From contig JAVTVX010000010.1 of assembly GCA_033439265.1 (NCBI GenBank), positions 21,441,056 through 21,505,055 of the forward strand: 64,000 nt of DNA, written 5' to 3'. Positions 48,817 through 61,158 of this stretch are shown here, piece by piece. The translations under genes were made by a program, and so were the position numbers. The DNA is from Dillenia suffruticosa (taxonomy: Eukaryota > Streptophyta > Magnoliopsida > Dilleniales > Dilleniaceae). The first letter of the stretch is position 1; each line of letters begins with the position of its first letter. Below the pieces are notes generated by a model. The model saw nothing but the letters and a program-made list of their open reading frames with translations. It ran no database searches and was not told where the DNA came from.

Positions 48817-50512
48817 CTAGGCATTGCTCCTGAAAGACCCTAGAGCCTTGATTGCGGCTGCTCTTAGAATGTATTGGTGGTAGAATGCAGCAATTGCAGC
48901 TCCAGCAAATGGTCCCACCCAGAAAATCCACTGCGTGACACCATAAAAATATGTTAAGAAAGTCCTATGATAAAAAATAATTAGAGTCTCTTATCCTAAG
49001 AAAAGAGGTTGGGAGACATACTTGGTCATCCCAAGCCTTGTCTTTGTTGTAGATGACGGCAGCTCCTAGACTTCTGGCGGGGTTGATACCCGTGCCGGTG
49101 ATTGGGATGGTGGCCAAGTGAACCATGAACACCGCGAATCCGATGGGGAGTGGTGCCAATACCTTTATTCAAAAAACGAAAAAATAAAAAGATTGGCTTA
49201 TCTAAAACACGTCACATAAAAATATTAAAATCTTTTACTTCAATCACTAACTTTTAAATTGTGATTGCTTTCCAAATAGTTTATAAAATTCTTATTAGAC
49301 CTACACAGTAAGTAAAACTATTTAGATCGGTTAAATTGAGATTTTGATAATCTCTTTTGGTTGTAGTTTTGTTTTTGTGCAAGAGATTATCACCTAAAAA
49401 CTCTTTAAAGGATGTATTTTTTTTTTTATTACAAAACTTAGTTAGTTCGACTTCGAGTAAGAGCCGGAGAGATGAGACAGGAAATAGAGAGCAGAGGCGC
49501 AAAATATAGGGTTCATACAGGAACATGGGAATCTCTGGCGCTCCTCTTAGGATCGGTGGCGGAGAAGACAGTGTAGACAAGAACAAAGGTGCCGATGATC
49601 TCCGCACCCAGTCCAGTGCCTTTATTGTATCCATGACTCAGCTCGTTCGCCCCACCACCGTACCTTACGTAGTATGACTTCTGGAATGCTTTCACAAGAC
49701 CTACACCACAGATCGCACCCAAACACTGGGCTACCATGTACAAAAAAGCCCTGATCAACGACACCTTCCGCGCCAGAAACAGCCCGAATGTCACTGCTGG
49801 GTTAATGTGTCCTCCTGCGTCACACCACATAGAAGCTTACCCAACCATGCCTCTTAAAACTATAATATTTTGTACAAATCCACATGCTAACTCATACATC
49901 CACAGTAAATCATAAATATATAAATATGAGATTTTCCATTTCTAAGATCAAATTCTCTTTTAGTATATATCAAAATCAATTTAAACATTAAATCCGTTCC
50001 ATCGGACCAAACTTATTTCTATTAAATCATATATAAATTATTTTATATATGCATGGAATTAATATTTTTTAAGGGTATTATTACAAATAAATAAATCTTT
50101 TTTTATTATTTTTTAGTTTTTTACGTTAAAAGAAAATCTAGCAAAGGGAGGCTAAAAAGTTATGTTTCGGAGAGATTGAGGTTGGACAGGGGAGAGAGAA
50201 GTTACCGGAGATGCCGGCAGTGCAGTAGACGAGGATGAAGATCATGCCACCAAAGGCCCAAGCGATGCCGAGGATGCCAACTCCGTCACATTCACTGGTG
50301 CCGGGCTTGTCGGGGTCAGTTTGGCTTTTGTATCCGATGACAGTTAAGACAGTTATGTAAAGGAACAAGAGGGTAGCAATGAACTCAGCGATCAGAGCTC
50401 TGTAGAAGGACCATTTGAAAAGCTCCTCCACGTCGATCAAAGGTGCTGGAGGAGGGTCATGGTAGTCCTTGGCCGAGTACTCTCCTTGCTCTACAACCTC
50501 GTCCTTGCCCAT
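48817..50512 (-). CDS. plasma membrane intrinsic protein, PIP2 aquaporin
   Basis: A water channel of the plasma membrane. Four exons, 50512-50206, 49814-49519, 49162-49022 and 48930-48817, join in frame to 285 aa, the usual PIP2 length and exon number. The N terminus is short ([20 protein letters not shown]), as in PIP2 rather than PIP1. The two NPA boxes are [11 protein letters not shown] and [13 protein letters not shown]. The signature [21 protein letters not shown] and a C terminus ending SFRSNA, which carries the Ser phosphorylation site of PIP2s, are present. It matches the PIP2 clade at Arabidopsis At5g60660 (PIP2;4) by position, but sequence alone does not fix which PIP2 member it is. 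All splice sites are GT-AG. Confidence 0.95.
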
Positions 50513-50920
50513 GATGCTTGATTAACTCCTTTTTGTTCTTCTTTCCGTGTGAGTGTTGTGGTTGAGATAGAGAGATGGGAATTTTCGCTAGTGTTGAAGT
50601 CTGGTGCAGTGGATAGAAAAAGGTAAAGTGAAGTGGGGGTATTTATTTTTGCGGGAAAGAGAGAGTGATCGTTGGGAGACTGGAGAGGTGGGGACCAATG
50701 CAAGCGAAGAGCATCACGGCTACAGGGTGTAAAGGGCGGCAACGTTGTACAAATTTTTAATATTTGTTTATGTATATCTCAAGAATACATAAACAAAATA
50801 TTGTCATCAGCTTGCTATCAAATTGTGGTAGTTCTATCACTGGCGAGAAATTAATATAATCTTTTTTGTATTCATGAAAGATTCTACCCTTAGTGAGGAG
50901 GCAATACATAAAAATTAAAT

Positions 50921-50956
<36 letters not shown>

Positions 50957-53495
50957 AATAAATTTATTAAAAGGCGAAATAGAAGGATACAGAAACACTC
51001 ACCTCTTAAATTATAAAAATAATAATTATATACATATATAACATTCAAAAGTTAATTTTAAATATCATTCACCTTTTAAAATTATAATTCGAATTATTTA
51101 AAATACAAATGTTGTTATTTTCACTATTTAAAGGGAAAAAGTCCTAATTAGCTGGAACCCAATCAAACGGTCATTTGAGCCAAAAAAAAAAAAAAAATAG
51201 AAAAAATTTGGGCAACGGTCACATTAGATATGGAGCCGTTAAGGGTTCATATGGTGAAAGGTATAAGAATGGTCCCCCCCAACAAAATGGAAGCTTTGTT
51301 GTTTTTGTTGAGGGTTTCTAGTTAGGCAAATTTTGATTGGCCAATTCTTCGATTCATTACTAAAATTTATTAGCATTAATTTTCTTATTTAATTAAAATC
51401 ATAGTCTATGAAGCACTTCACTTTGATTAAAACTTAAAATTGAATTCACTTGAAATGATCTAATATCAAACATTTTATTAACTTTTTTATATGTAATTAA
51501 CAATTTACGATGTCTGATTTCTCTTACTAAAAAAAGAAAAGAAAAAGAAAAAGAAAAAGAAAATAGTTTTTTCTCCCATAATATCCATTTATACCCTAAA
51601 GGTTATATGTCAACATTACAACATTTTTTTTTTCCGACCAAATTGACAAGTCTTTTTTGTTTTTTTTTTTAATGGGAAGATCATCTGTGACAGACGCATT
51701 AATATTTTTAAAATAAAAATATTTGCCCTTTTACTTTTTTCCTAATATAAAATTTATCTTTCTTAGGTGTGGTGGCAGGCAAGCAAACGGAAATTAATTA
51801 ACCTAAAAAAAAAAAAAAAATGGATCATTAGTTTTTAAACACCTATGAACCACACTTGAATTATTTATTTGTCATCCATTAAATTAGATTATCTTGAGAT
51901 TGAGTAGATAATAATTAGAGATTATTATATATTAGCAAAACCATATCCTAATTTCACGATGGCGCCACCCTGGACAAAACATTGTGATAGACTCCTCGTA
52001 CTCATCCTATAGTCGAATGTAGTTTACACATGATTTCAATCATGGAACAACTAATATTCCAGTTTCAATCCGATCGATATGTTTTTGCCTTTATTATTAT
52101 TATTTTCAAAATATTTACTTGATCATATTTATACAAAATTTCTACCCAAGGAATTTATTATTATTTTCATTAAGCATTGTTTATGAGAATTTTGTAATCT
52201 GATATAAAATAATCAGTTTGACTATTTGATAAATAAATTTAAAAAGTATAATTTAAATTAATACTATTTTCAATATTTATTTGCAAAGCAATCAATTCAA
52301 ACCCTATAAACATAAATAATTTTAAATTCACAATCTTGCAAAAGCTGACAAATTACAAAATTATATTTACACTAAATTAGTGAACTGTGGGGATTAAACA
52401 TTCGTATTTAAGACAACTGAACCGACCACACTCATAAACTAATTAAGAAAATGGGGGATTTAAAGACGACCATGGTGAATAATTTACTCCAAAAATTAAA
52501 AAAAAAAACAATAATAATAATAATAACGATGTGATGGATAATGTTTAGTCCAACCGTCCAATATTCCAAGTCCACATGTCTCGTCTCATTTGTCCATTCA
52601 CCCCCCCACAAGGGCAAATGTATGGCCTCCTTTCGCCCTTGCTCAATCATTATCATAAAAAGTTTAACGTTGGAAATTCAAAAATTATGAATTTTATTTA
52701 TTCATTTATGGCTAAAATTGTGGCACGTGTCACCTAGTTAAAAGGAAAGAAAAAATTTTCCAAATTTTTTCGCTATGGGGGTGATGTTGAAAGTTAAATT
52801 TAAGGGCCCAAGCGTCGGTGGGCGGTGGCTTTTTTGTCGCCCCACTATTGGGCCTTTCGTAATCAAGCGAATGGAATCAAAATCAAACCCTACAAAACAA
52901 ATGAGTAATCTCATCACTGAAAGCTTACCTGACCCTTCATTCCATTTTAGAAGGTTATTTCACAATTCCAATGTGGGGTTTTTCTTTTCTTTTATTTTAT
53001 TTCAAATGTCCGCCATAGATATCTCTTCTAGGAAGTTCCTAGCAAATGTCCAAAGTCGAAGGATCTCGAATAAGGATAACTTACGAATAGGAGATAGAAA
53101 GAAAGAAAAAACTCTGTAGAATAATACTTTTCAACTCATATTTATAAATATTTTTCTTCTGTTGGGATCAATTCTTTCTCGTTTGTGAGAAATAGAGTGG
53201 GTGACTATAATACTTCTCTCTCTAAATATTAATATAATAATTTTTACATATGATGTAGTATTTAGGATTATAAATATTATGCAAAAACTGATGCAGTCAT
53301 TTTAATATTAGCAGAACCGAATGATGTATCACGAAGTTGACGTTGCGAAGGTGGGATGGGATAATCTCGTCTCTCTCTTAGGTTGAATAAAACTAGGGTT
53401 TGTAACTTTAAGCTGTAGTTTTAGGCAGTGTTTTCTTTTTCTGGAGAATTCTTCTGCTTTTGAGTTTTTTGTACCGCAAGCATGTTCATTCATTT
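50513..53495. other. intergenic, no gene seen
   Basis: The aquaporin promoter region followed by AT-rich DNA. It includes an (AT)n tract at about 50925-50955 and A runs at 51182-51196 and 51807-51821. GGGCCC/TGGGCC motifs at 52804 and 52848 could belong to a promoter, but no gene follows. Confidence 0.5.
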
Positions 53496-53616
53496 TACAT
53501 GGGCTACAGGTCCCTAGGAGGCGATCCAAGCGGTAGAGTCTCTCTATTTTTATTCTCACTTTTTCAATTCGATCCTGATATAGAAAATTCAATAGATCAT
53601 ATTTTATTGTATCTCC

Positions 53617-53648
<32 letters not shown>

Positions 53649-53661
53649 CTACATGGGCCAC
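53496..53661 (+). mobile_element. candidate short LINE tail with poly(A) and imperfect duplication
   Basis: tacatgggctac (53496-53507) and tacatgggccac (53650-53661) flank about 140 bases that end tctccttgtt followed by 27 A (53622-53648). The poly(A) plus a 12-bp near-duplication fits a 5'-truncated retroposon. One mismatch and the short length leave doubt. Confidence 0.45.
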
Positions 53662-56453
53662 GGCCACAGACCTGAGCCACCCGATGCACCCAGGTTGGAC
53701 TTCATATATTAAATTCAAGTCACTTGGATAATTAGTTGGTTGAGTTTTAGGCTTTTTTTTTTAAATGATATTAGAATTGAGGTTATATATTTTACTAGAA
53801 CAAACAATATTTAAAATTATTATTTAAAAAAAAATAGGGAGCCAGTGCCTCCCCCCTACCCTTCCTTTGGTTATTCTTAATTGAGTTACTCCGATTTAAT
53901 TCTCTCTATGTAAATACGCAACACTTTAAAGACATGGGCAAAAACAAGAATACGATTTTTTTTTTTTTTTTAACATTTATATGGATAATACATGGAGAAT
54001 CAGGACAAACACGTCCTCCCAACTATGAATGGAATTGAAAGTTTGGCCATCTTCACGAGGAAAACTAATCTACACACCCCCTCTTCCTAAAACACAGCGA
54101 CAGCACTAAATCATAATCCTAAAATTCCCCATACCCATTCATTAACAATATATCTTTGACGAAACAACTCAAATCACGTACCAATCATCATCACCATTAT
54201 CATCTTGGTACCAGGAATCGAACCTTGGCCGGTAGTTAAACCACAACCACAACGCCAAGACTCATTTGGCTTCATCACCATTATCATCACGTCCTTCAGT
54301 TATCTCCTCAAATATGGTCTCTAACCTAGGAGACCTCGATAGCCTCCTGGAGAACGAGACAAGTGATGGTGCAACCTCAATCCAAGGTTCGACGTTCAAA
54401 ACTTCCTTCGCCATGGTTAACGAGGCCTTTGTTTTGAGAAGATCAATGCAAATGCTTTCACTGTTCTCTCCTTCCCTTGATGAATGGGGAAAGAGAGGCT
54501 ATCTGGGACTTGGCTAAATTTGTTCAGAGATTTGAGAAACGAATTTGGCAAAGGCAGGAGAGGAATGGGTGGTTAAATAGAGGGATTTGAGAGAGCTAGA
54601 AAGTAGGAATGTACACGAAAATGAAGTTAGTAAGAAATATAAACAATGCAACAAGGAATTCCACGTCCAATGTTGAGTTCTAAATATAGATGCTAACTTA
54701 CCTAATTGACAAAAAATTTGTGAAGCAAAAGAAATTCTCGGACAATTTAATTAGGCATTTCATAAATATCTCAAAAACATCTGGAAAAGGCTAAAACAGT
54801 ACAACCAATTCACAGCCTAATATTAAATTGGACCAAAGCATTAACCTCAAGCGAGGATGGAGGCAGTCGCCCACCATCAAACATCAAACAAAATTTCTTA
54901 GCCCGGAAAAGCGAGATCATTAAGTATCAGAACTTCGTGGAGACAACTCCAATTCAGGTCCAGCTTGTATCACATCATCCATTCATCATCAAGATATAGA
55001 CCATGAGTGAAACTAAAGAAGAAATAGCATAAAAAAGATTAAAACTCAAAACTCCCATTGGCATAATTAATGACAAGGACCAGGGCACAGGGCACCCTTT
55101 TATTACGTGACCTAATACATAAAGCAAATGGTTTCCCCCTTTACAAGGTGTAGGATATCAACTAAAAGATTTAAGGCAAAAAAAAAACCCCAAAACTTAC
55201 CCTCTACATCAAGCCGTTCAGGGCAAACAATAAAATCAGCTCTAACAAACCATAGTTCAATTGATGGACTTACATCTCTAGGCAACCCTCCTGATTTGGG
55301 AGAACATAAAAGGGACAACCGGGCTACCATAGAAGTGCAACTTAGGCACTTACGTACAGTATGCTGCATCAGTATGATCATGCCATTTTGAATTCTTTCT
55401 TGTTAAAGTTTGGTCCTTCCCTACAAATATACATGTAAGTATAATTCCAAGCACGCGAAGTATATGAACATCAATCCCTTCCCCAATTAGATTTCATTTT
55501 CAGTAACAGACCTCATAATTAATCTTATATGGCCACATAATGTCATCGATTTTAGCCAAAAGGTAAGAACGTTAATCGTTGTTTTAAAAAGCAGAGTAGG
55601 AGCTGCACACAACCATCCAATTTGACCTTTTGTATTATACAGACAGGGCACATCAAGATGAAGCAATTTAAACCCAACAGCAGTTGAGACTTCCAGTAAG
55701 TTAAAGACGCATTGTTTCCATACATCCATAAACAGCAATCTGGCAACGCAGAGACACATTGCCGTGGTGAATATCCAAAGCCGCACCTCCGGGGCATAAG
55801 CACATTTTCCCAAATTTGTTTGCAGATAGACAAAGAAATCTCACGGCATGTTTGGTTCACAATCAAAAATCGAAATAAAAACCTTACAAATCGAAAACGG
55901 AATCTAATACCCTACCTGGTTCAAATTCTGAAATAAATATAATTACTATTGTTATATTTAGTTTGCATATCTTTTATATTAGAAATCATATGATTATCTT
56001 GTTCTGATAAAAAATGTTTTTATGATTTAAATGTTTTTTTTTTTAAAACCTTTGTGAAAAAAATATATATATATATTTGATAAAAAAATGAGTTTTTTTA
56101 TGATAAAAATTATTTGATAAATTTTTTTATTAAACATTTTGCCCCTTTTAAAGGTGTGAACAGACCTCTTTTTTTTTTTCCTTTGCTACAGTAACCCTAG
56201 GCTGTTTGTCCCCGCTTCTTCACGACCATCCTTCTTCACAACCATCCGTCACTCCACCACCTTCATCGCTGACAGAGAGCAAAATTAATTGCCGGAGAAG
56301 ATCAGCGGGATTTGTCGATTCAAATTCAAAAACATGAGTGAAATATCAATATCTAGTTAAAACGCACACAATAAGTTTCCAAAATATGAAATTGAAAGAG
56401 CGAGTTCATACTTAAATCTGCTTTAGCTCGGAAGGTGTTTGTAAAAATGCCAC

Positions 56454-56484
<31 letters not shown>

Positions 56485-56489
56485 AAGAG
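53662..56489. other. intergenic, no gene assigned
   Basis: Frames at 54266-54517 (+) and 55487-55866 (-) have no recognisable similarity. On the minus strand, 54214-54257 has a perfect B-box-like ggttcgattcc and an upstream tggcgttgtgg, resembling the head of a tRNA-derived SINE, but I could not define its ends. The rest is AT-rich. Confidence 0.4.
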
Positions 56490-56712
56490 AGTTCTATTTG
56501 TTGAGAAGAAAAGCCCTCACAGGAGAGCTTATCGTAAATTTTTCTGAGCCTCTTCGCTTTCTGAGCTTCTGCTGTTGTTGCTTCGGGTGGCGAGGTTGGT
56601 TTCACGAATGCAAACAAAGATGAATCGTTATTTCAGAAGATGTGTGGAGTTTTGATACCGACCATAATTTTGATTTTGCCCATGTCTTCTCCTTCTACTT
56701 CTTTGGAGCCAT
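56490..56712 (-). pseudogene. 5' fragment of a DExH-box RNA helicase gene, decayed
   Basis: On the minus strand, the ATG at 56712 reads MAPKK and then TAG, and after a frame change the sequence continues EATTAEAQKAKRLRKIYD and KLSCEGFSSQQIEL. This matches what I recall for the N terminus of plant DExH7/DHX29-like helicases (MAPKKK at the start; later a UBA-like segment reading KLSCEGFSNDQIE). The similarity stops at a (GA)n tract near 56455-56490, and no later helicase exon is visible downstream. It is a dead fragment of the first exon, not a working gene. The 64-codon frame that ends in a run of Ser/Leu is a by-product of the repeat. Confidence 0.55.
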
Positions 56713-58298
56713 TTCTCTTGCGAGAGAGAGAGAGGGGGGGAGCTTAAGGGCAAAAAATGGCCTTGTAATTTTCTTCGGTTTGAGACATGAGTTTCAACCA
56801 AAATCCATCATTTTATTTGGGTTTCAATGCCATTCCTAATTCTCATCCCTGTCAACCAAACACCACCTTATTCAAAAGATTGCATGTCTATCAACGGAGG
56901 AGACAAGACACGTATACGAGTCTCATGGGAGCTATTCATTTATGTGACAATGAATCCAGATTGCACTCCTACTTTGCAAGCAACTTAAATAAGGTTAGCC
57001 CGAGATAGTTCTTCATAAGAACTGGATTCTCTTCACCCATTGACAACCGAAATAAACACAACCATATTGAACTTCCAAATTAATCCAGAAATTTGAAATT
57101 CCGATTGTAAATTGCAGCTGAACAGTTAATTATAATGCACAGGTACACCACACCTAAAAATCCAAAATTAGTTAGGACCTTCAAGTTCCTTCATAGACTC
57201 AAATCTGATCCCATTCAACTCCCACAGCTCTCCCAACAGGTTAAGCAAGGAACTATCTTAAGCAATTCTGGAGAAGCATTTTCATTACAAGGAACTTGAC
57301 TAAGCTCTATGGGCTCTCTAAATTGGATAAAAATATCAAAAAAGATAAAGACTATCCATAGAGAGAAAAGCATGGTATATGGGACATATCCAAGCTACAA
57401 AGGGTTCATATTATTATACTAGGTTACAAAGTGTAGCATTGTGACTGTTGGACATGGTTAGTGTTGATGCAATATGAGGCAAACAAATCACATTATCTCC
57501 GCACCTTGCAGACTGAAACCATCAACACGCGAATTATGATGATTTATCAAGAGGACTAAACTAAAGCATCATCTCAATCACCCCCATTATGCTGATGAGT
57601 GCAATTAAAATGGAATAAGAACTTGAGACAGAACTGAGATGGGACTGGCATAGGGTCTAGGGATTACAAGACTGATGGAAGAAACAAGTTCCTCAGATTC
57701 AACAAGAACCAAGGCAGATCGTCCACTATCAGAACTAAACATCAATCTTTCCCTGGGGAGGGTATAAAGGGTTACAGGGTGGAAATAAATTCGGAGGGAC
57801 TACCATCCATGTTCTACTTCAGTCTTACCCCATGATTAAAAAGCAAAGAGCAATTACCAAATGTTCTGACATTGCAATCTAATGGATGTTTGTGCGAGAG
57901 CTTGATCAATATAATCCATAAGACATTCATAAACAGCACAAAACACTGTAAGCCCAACTGAATTATTTGTAAGTGTCTGTGATATGTATGCATGTACAGC
58001 TCAACAGATGATGGAAAGTATCAAACAGTATAGACAACCATTTTAAAAATGAAAGCAAGTACTCAGCAAGGGTGGCTAGAAAACAATTAGAGGCAACTTT
58101 GAGATTTAAATTAAATTCTAAAATCAAAATCCAGGCTCTAATCCCATGATTTTCAATTCGCGGCAATTAGTAAACTCGCGAAATTCTCTTGAAATAGTCT
58201 TTTCCAACAAAAATTTATAGAACTCACTGCTAAAATTGAAAACCAAAGATAAAATTATCAAAAACAAAAGAAACCCAGAAATCGCTCACTCGAAGAAA
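56713..58298. other. intergenic, no gene seen
   Basis: No credible frame on either strand. The last few hundred bases before 58298 are the 3' UTR side of the RPL12 gene. Confidence 0.5.
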
Positions 58299-58799
58299 TC
58301 AATCATGAGGAATCTCGACATCACCATCAGTAATTTCCTGTTGCAAGTCTTTCGGGTTCTTACCATCCACAGTACACCCAACAGAGACGCACGTGCCGAG
58401 AATCTCCTTCACAGTTCCACTCAGATCCTTTGCCATAGATCTCGGTCTCATCACACGCGCAATCTCGATGACGTCATCGAGAGAGACGTTACCGGAGTGT
58501 TTGATGTTCTTAGTCTTCTTCCGATCTCGCTCCGGCTCCTTCAGCGCCTTGATGACAAGTGCCGCCGCAGACGGAACGACGGTGACCTTCGCCTGACGGT
58601 TCTGAACGGTAAGTTTCACCGTCACGCGAAGGCCCTTCCAGTCCTTGGCGGTCTCTTTGGCGATGTCTTCTCCAATCTTCTTCGGAGAAAGACCAAGTGG
58701 CCCGATCTTCGGAGCGAGAGAACTGGCAGCTCCAACTTCGCCGCCGGTGACGCGAACGTAGACGTCGACGACCTGGGTGGGATCGAACTTCGGCGGCAT
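58299..58799 (-). CDS. RPL12: 60S ribosomal protein L12 (uL11)
   Basis: A component of the 60S stalk base that binds the GTPase-associated centre of 25S/28S rRNA. A single exon of 166 aa, the normal plant length, without lesions. It starts [20 protein letters not shown], and [20 protein letters not shown] is the uL11 signature that positions it on rRNA and is often methylated on Lys. It ends DGDVEIPHD. Plant RPL12 genes are commonly intronless, so this is not by itself a sign of retroposition. It corresponds to Arabidopsis At5g60670 by position. The antisense 214-codon frame over the same bases is a shadow. Confidence 0.97.
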   Translation of the reverse strand: MPPKFDPTQVVDVYVRVTGGEVGAASSLAPKIGPLGLSPKKIGEDIAKETAKDWKGLRVTVKLTVQNRQAKVTVVPSAAALVIKALKEPERDRKKTKNIKHSGNVSLDDVIEIARVMRPRSMAKDLSGTVKEILGTCVSVGCTVDGKNPKDLQQEITDGDVEIPHD

Positions 58800-58887
58800 T
58801 TCTTAGCGCTATCCGGTCGAACCCTAACACTGTGTTCAAGAAAGAGGCACGACGCCAATGAAGAAACGGATGTATTATAATCTTAAT

Positions 58888-59025
58888 CTAGGGTTTTGGG
58901 GTTTGAGTTGAAATGTCTATTTTGACCTAAAGAAAAATGGATTTCTGTTCCTCTACTTGTTCTTTTGGGCAAGCCAAATGGACTTTCTGGACGATATCCG
59001 CGGCCCATAGTTTAATCATTGGGCC
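58888..59025 (-). promoter_or_regulatory. telo-box and site II motifs of the RPL12 promoter
   Basis: Read on the minus strand, aaaccctag (58888-58896) is a telo-box about 90 bases upstream of the ATG. Two TGGGCC/GGCCCA site II elements lie at 59002-59007 and 59020-59025. The combination of telo-box and site II is the classic architecture of plant ribosomal protein promoters and links expression to cell proliferation. Confidence 0.65.
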
Positions 59026-61112
59026 ATAAGTACGATAAGGAATTTTGTCTTGGAAACAATGGGGCTTGCAGTTCAGCCCAAAGTTAACTTCCTACAATCC
59101 TTTGGGTATGGACCTTGGAATTTTTCTTTCTATAATCACGTGTTTGTATAAAAATTATATGAAATAACAAAAGTTATTATTTATTACTAAAACTATACAC
59201 CCAGATTGTAAATTCACTAATACATATATGAGATGTTTGGTACAAACTCTTCCCCCCTCAAGAAAAGAGAAAAAAAATCAAAAAAAAAAAAAAGATTTCA
59301 ATAGACTTTAATTTGGAGTTGTTAACAATTGTCTTATTTTCATATGCAGACAATTTGCCTAACGGAAATGATACAAGACCATTTAATTATAGACTTAATT
59401 CGAATCTTAAAAATAAAAAAATTTATGTTGAGAAAGTTCTTCCTTAAAATGAGTACGATAGTAACTCCAATTAGAGTAATCGGATATAGTTTCAGATACC
59501 AGTTAATTCGTTTAAAAAACACACACACACAGTTATCTTATTTTCATTTGCCGAGGGTCACAAAAAGAAAAAATGAATCCTTAGCCTCACAAGACAATAA
59601 TTTCAAATCATAGGGTTAACCGTTGAGATCAAAATACCAATATCAAACTTATTTAGATGGCAGCGTAAATAGAATCATTTGAAGAAGTGAAGGGAAAATT
59701 AAATAAGCTCATAAAGAAAACAAAACAGATGTCTCCTACGCAAAAAGGACATTCTTGAATGATGAAATATCTCTGAGTGAGGAGCTGCTAATGATGGCGC
59801 AAATAATTCCAGCAAAACCACAGCTCTACGCTACAGCGAAATGAAATGGGCGTTAAGTGAGACGTAAATGGCTGTGTTAATGATGGACACACTTGCAATA
59901 GTTTTTCTTCCCTTTCATGTTGATGGCTACCCTTGGAAAAGTTCTCCTCCGCGACATTTGATGCCAAACCATAGCATATACTACCTTATCTTAATCCATT
60001 CTAATTTTATAAATGAGGGATAACGCGAATGCACATGGAGCATGCATGATTTGGTACGTACGTAATTTCATATCCCTATCGTAATTATTTATTTATTTTA
60101 ATAAATTATCGATATTTAATAATTATATTACATCTGATTATATTCGATTCAATTTATATTAGAATCTTAAATGAAGAAATTATTTTAATATTTATTTTTA
60201 TTATACGTAAAATTTGAATTTAAAATTATATAAATATTCAGCCGGTGAACATGATTACTATTTACCCTGTTTTTTGGGAACAGAAGGCCTCAACTTGTCC
60301 GAGTTGAAAAGGGTGGGAATATCAGGCCAATGGGCCTTTGTTCTCTCACACACGTGCGACCTTATTTTTAAATAATACTTACTCTCGGAATGAATAGCAA
60401 GAAAACACAAAATATGGAGAAGACCAAAAATAAAATATAAATGAAATTCCTTGTAAAAATAAAATGCATGAACAGGAAACGGAGTGTATATATATATTAC
60501 TAAAGAAAAGGAGGAGATGTTTAGAAGAAAAAAAAATGTATTTTCACCACAATTTCATTTATTTAAGAATTTTATGATAATTTTTTTTGTAATGTTGAAT
60601 TATAAATATGCACAAAAAACATATATATCGACAATAATTTTTTATTACATAAGTCATGACAAACGACAAAAACAATTTTTCTGACCAAAAATTTTTTTCA
60701 AAATGATTGTTTGTTTAAGCATCCGCACGTGTGAGAGACTGCACAAAAAAATTTTCTAACCATAAAAAAGCAGGGGGTCCAAACTCCAAGACAATCGTTT
60801 GAGGTTAAATAGAGTCAGCAATAGTACACTGAATTAAAGATGCTCTGGTCTCAGGAAAGGAAGTTAAATTTTTTTAATCAAAACTTTCAATTTCAAGTAT
60901 AAAAAATAAAGAAATAGAGGTAAAAAGAAATATCTAATGATACTCGGATTAATCACGTTGACATTGGAGTGCTGCAGAATGACAGCTATCCAAATTGCAA
61001 AAGGATAATGTTGAATTTCGTTGCGTGAGGATAAGCATCTGATAGGTCATCTCATCTCCCTAGGAAGGAACCAGCAAGGAGCTAGAAAATTGCATCCCAA
61101 GGTTGATAATGC

Positions 61113-61158
<46 letters not shown>

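Noticed and set aside
54266..54517. 83-codon plus-strand frame
   Set aside because: Ser-rich, no recognisable family, no promoter or splice context.
55487..55866. Overlapping 108- and 104-codon minus frames
   Set aside because: Two competing frames over the same bases with odd Cys/Trp-rich composition; no domain.
58236..58880. 214-codon plus-strand frame antisense to RPL12
   Set aside because: A shadow of the conserved minus-strand RPL12 coding sequence.
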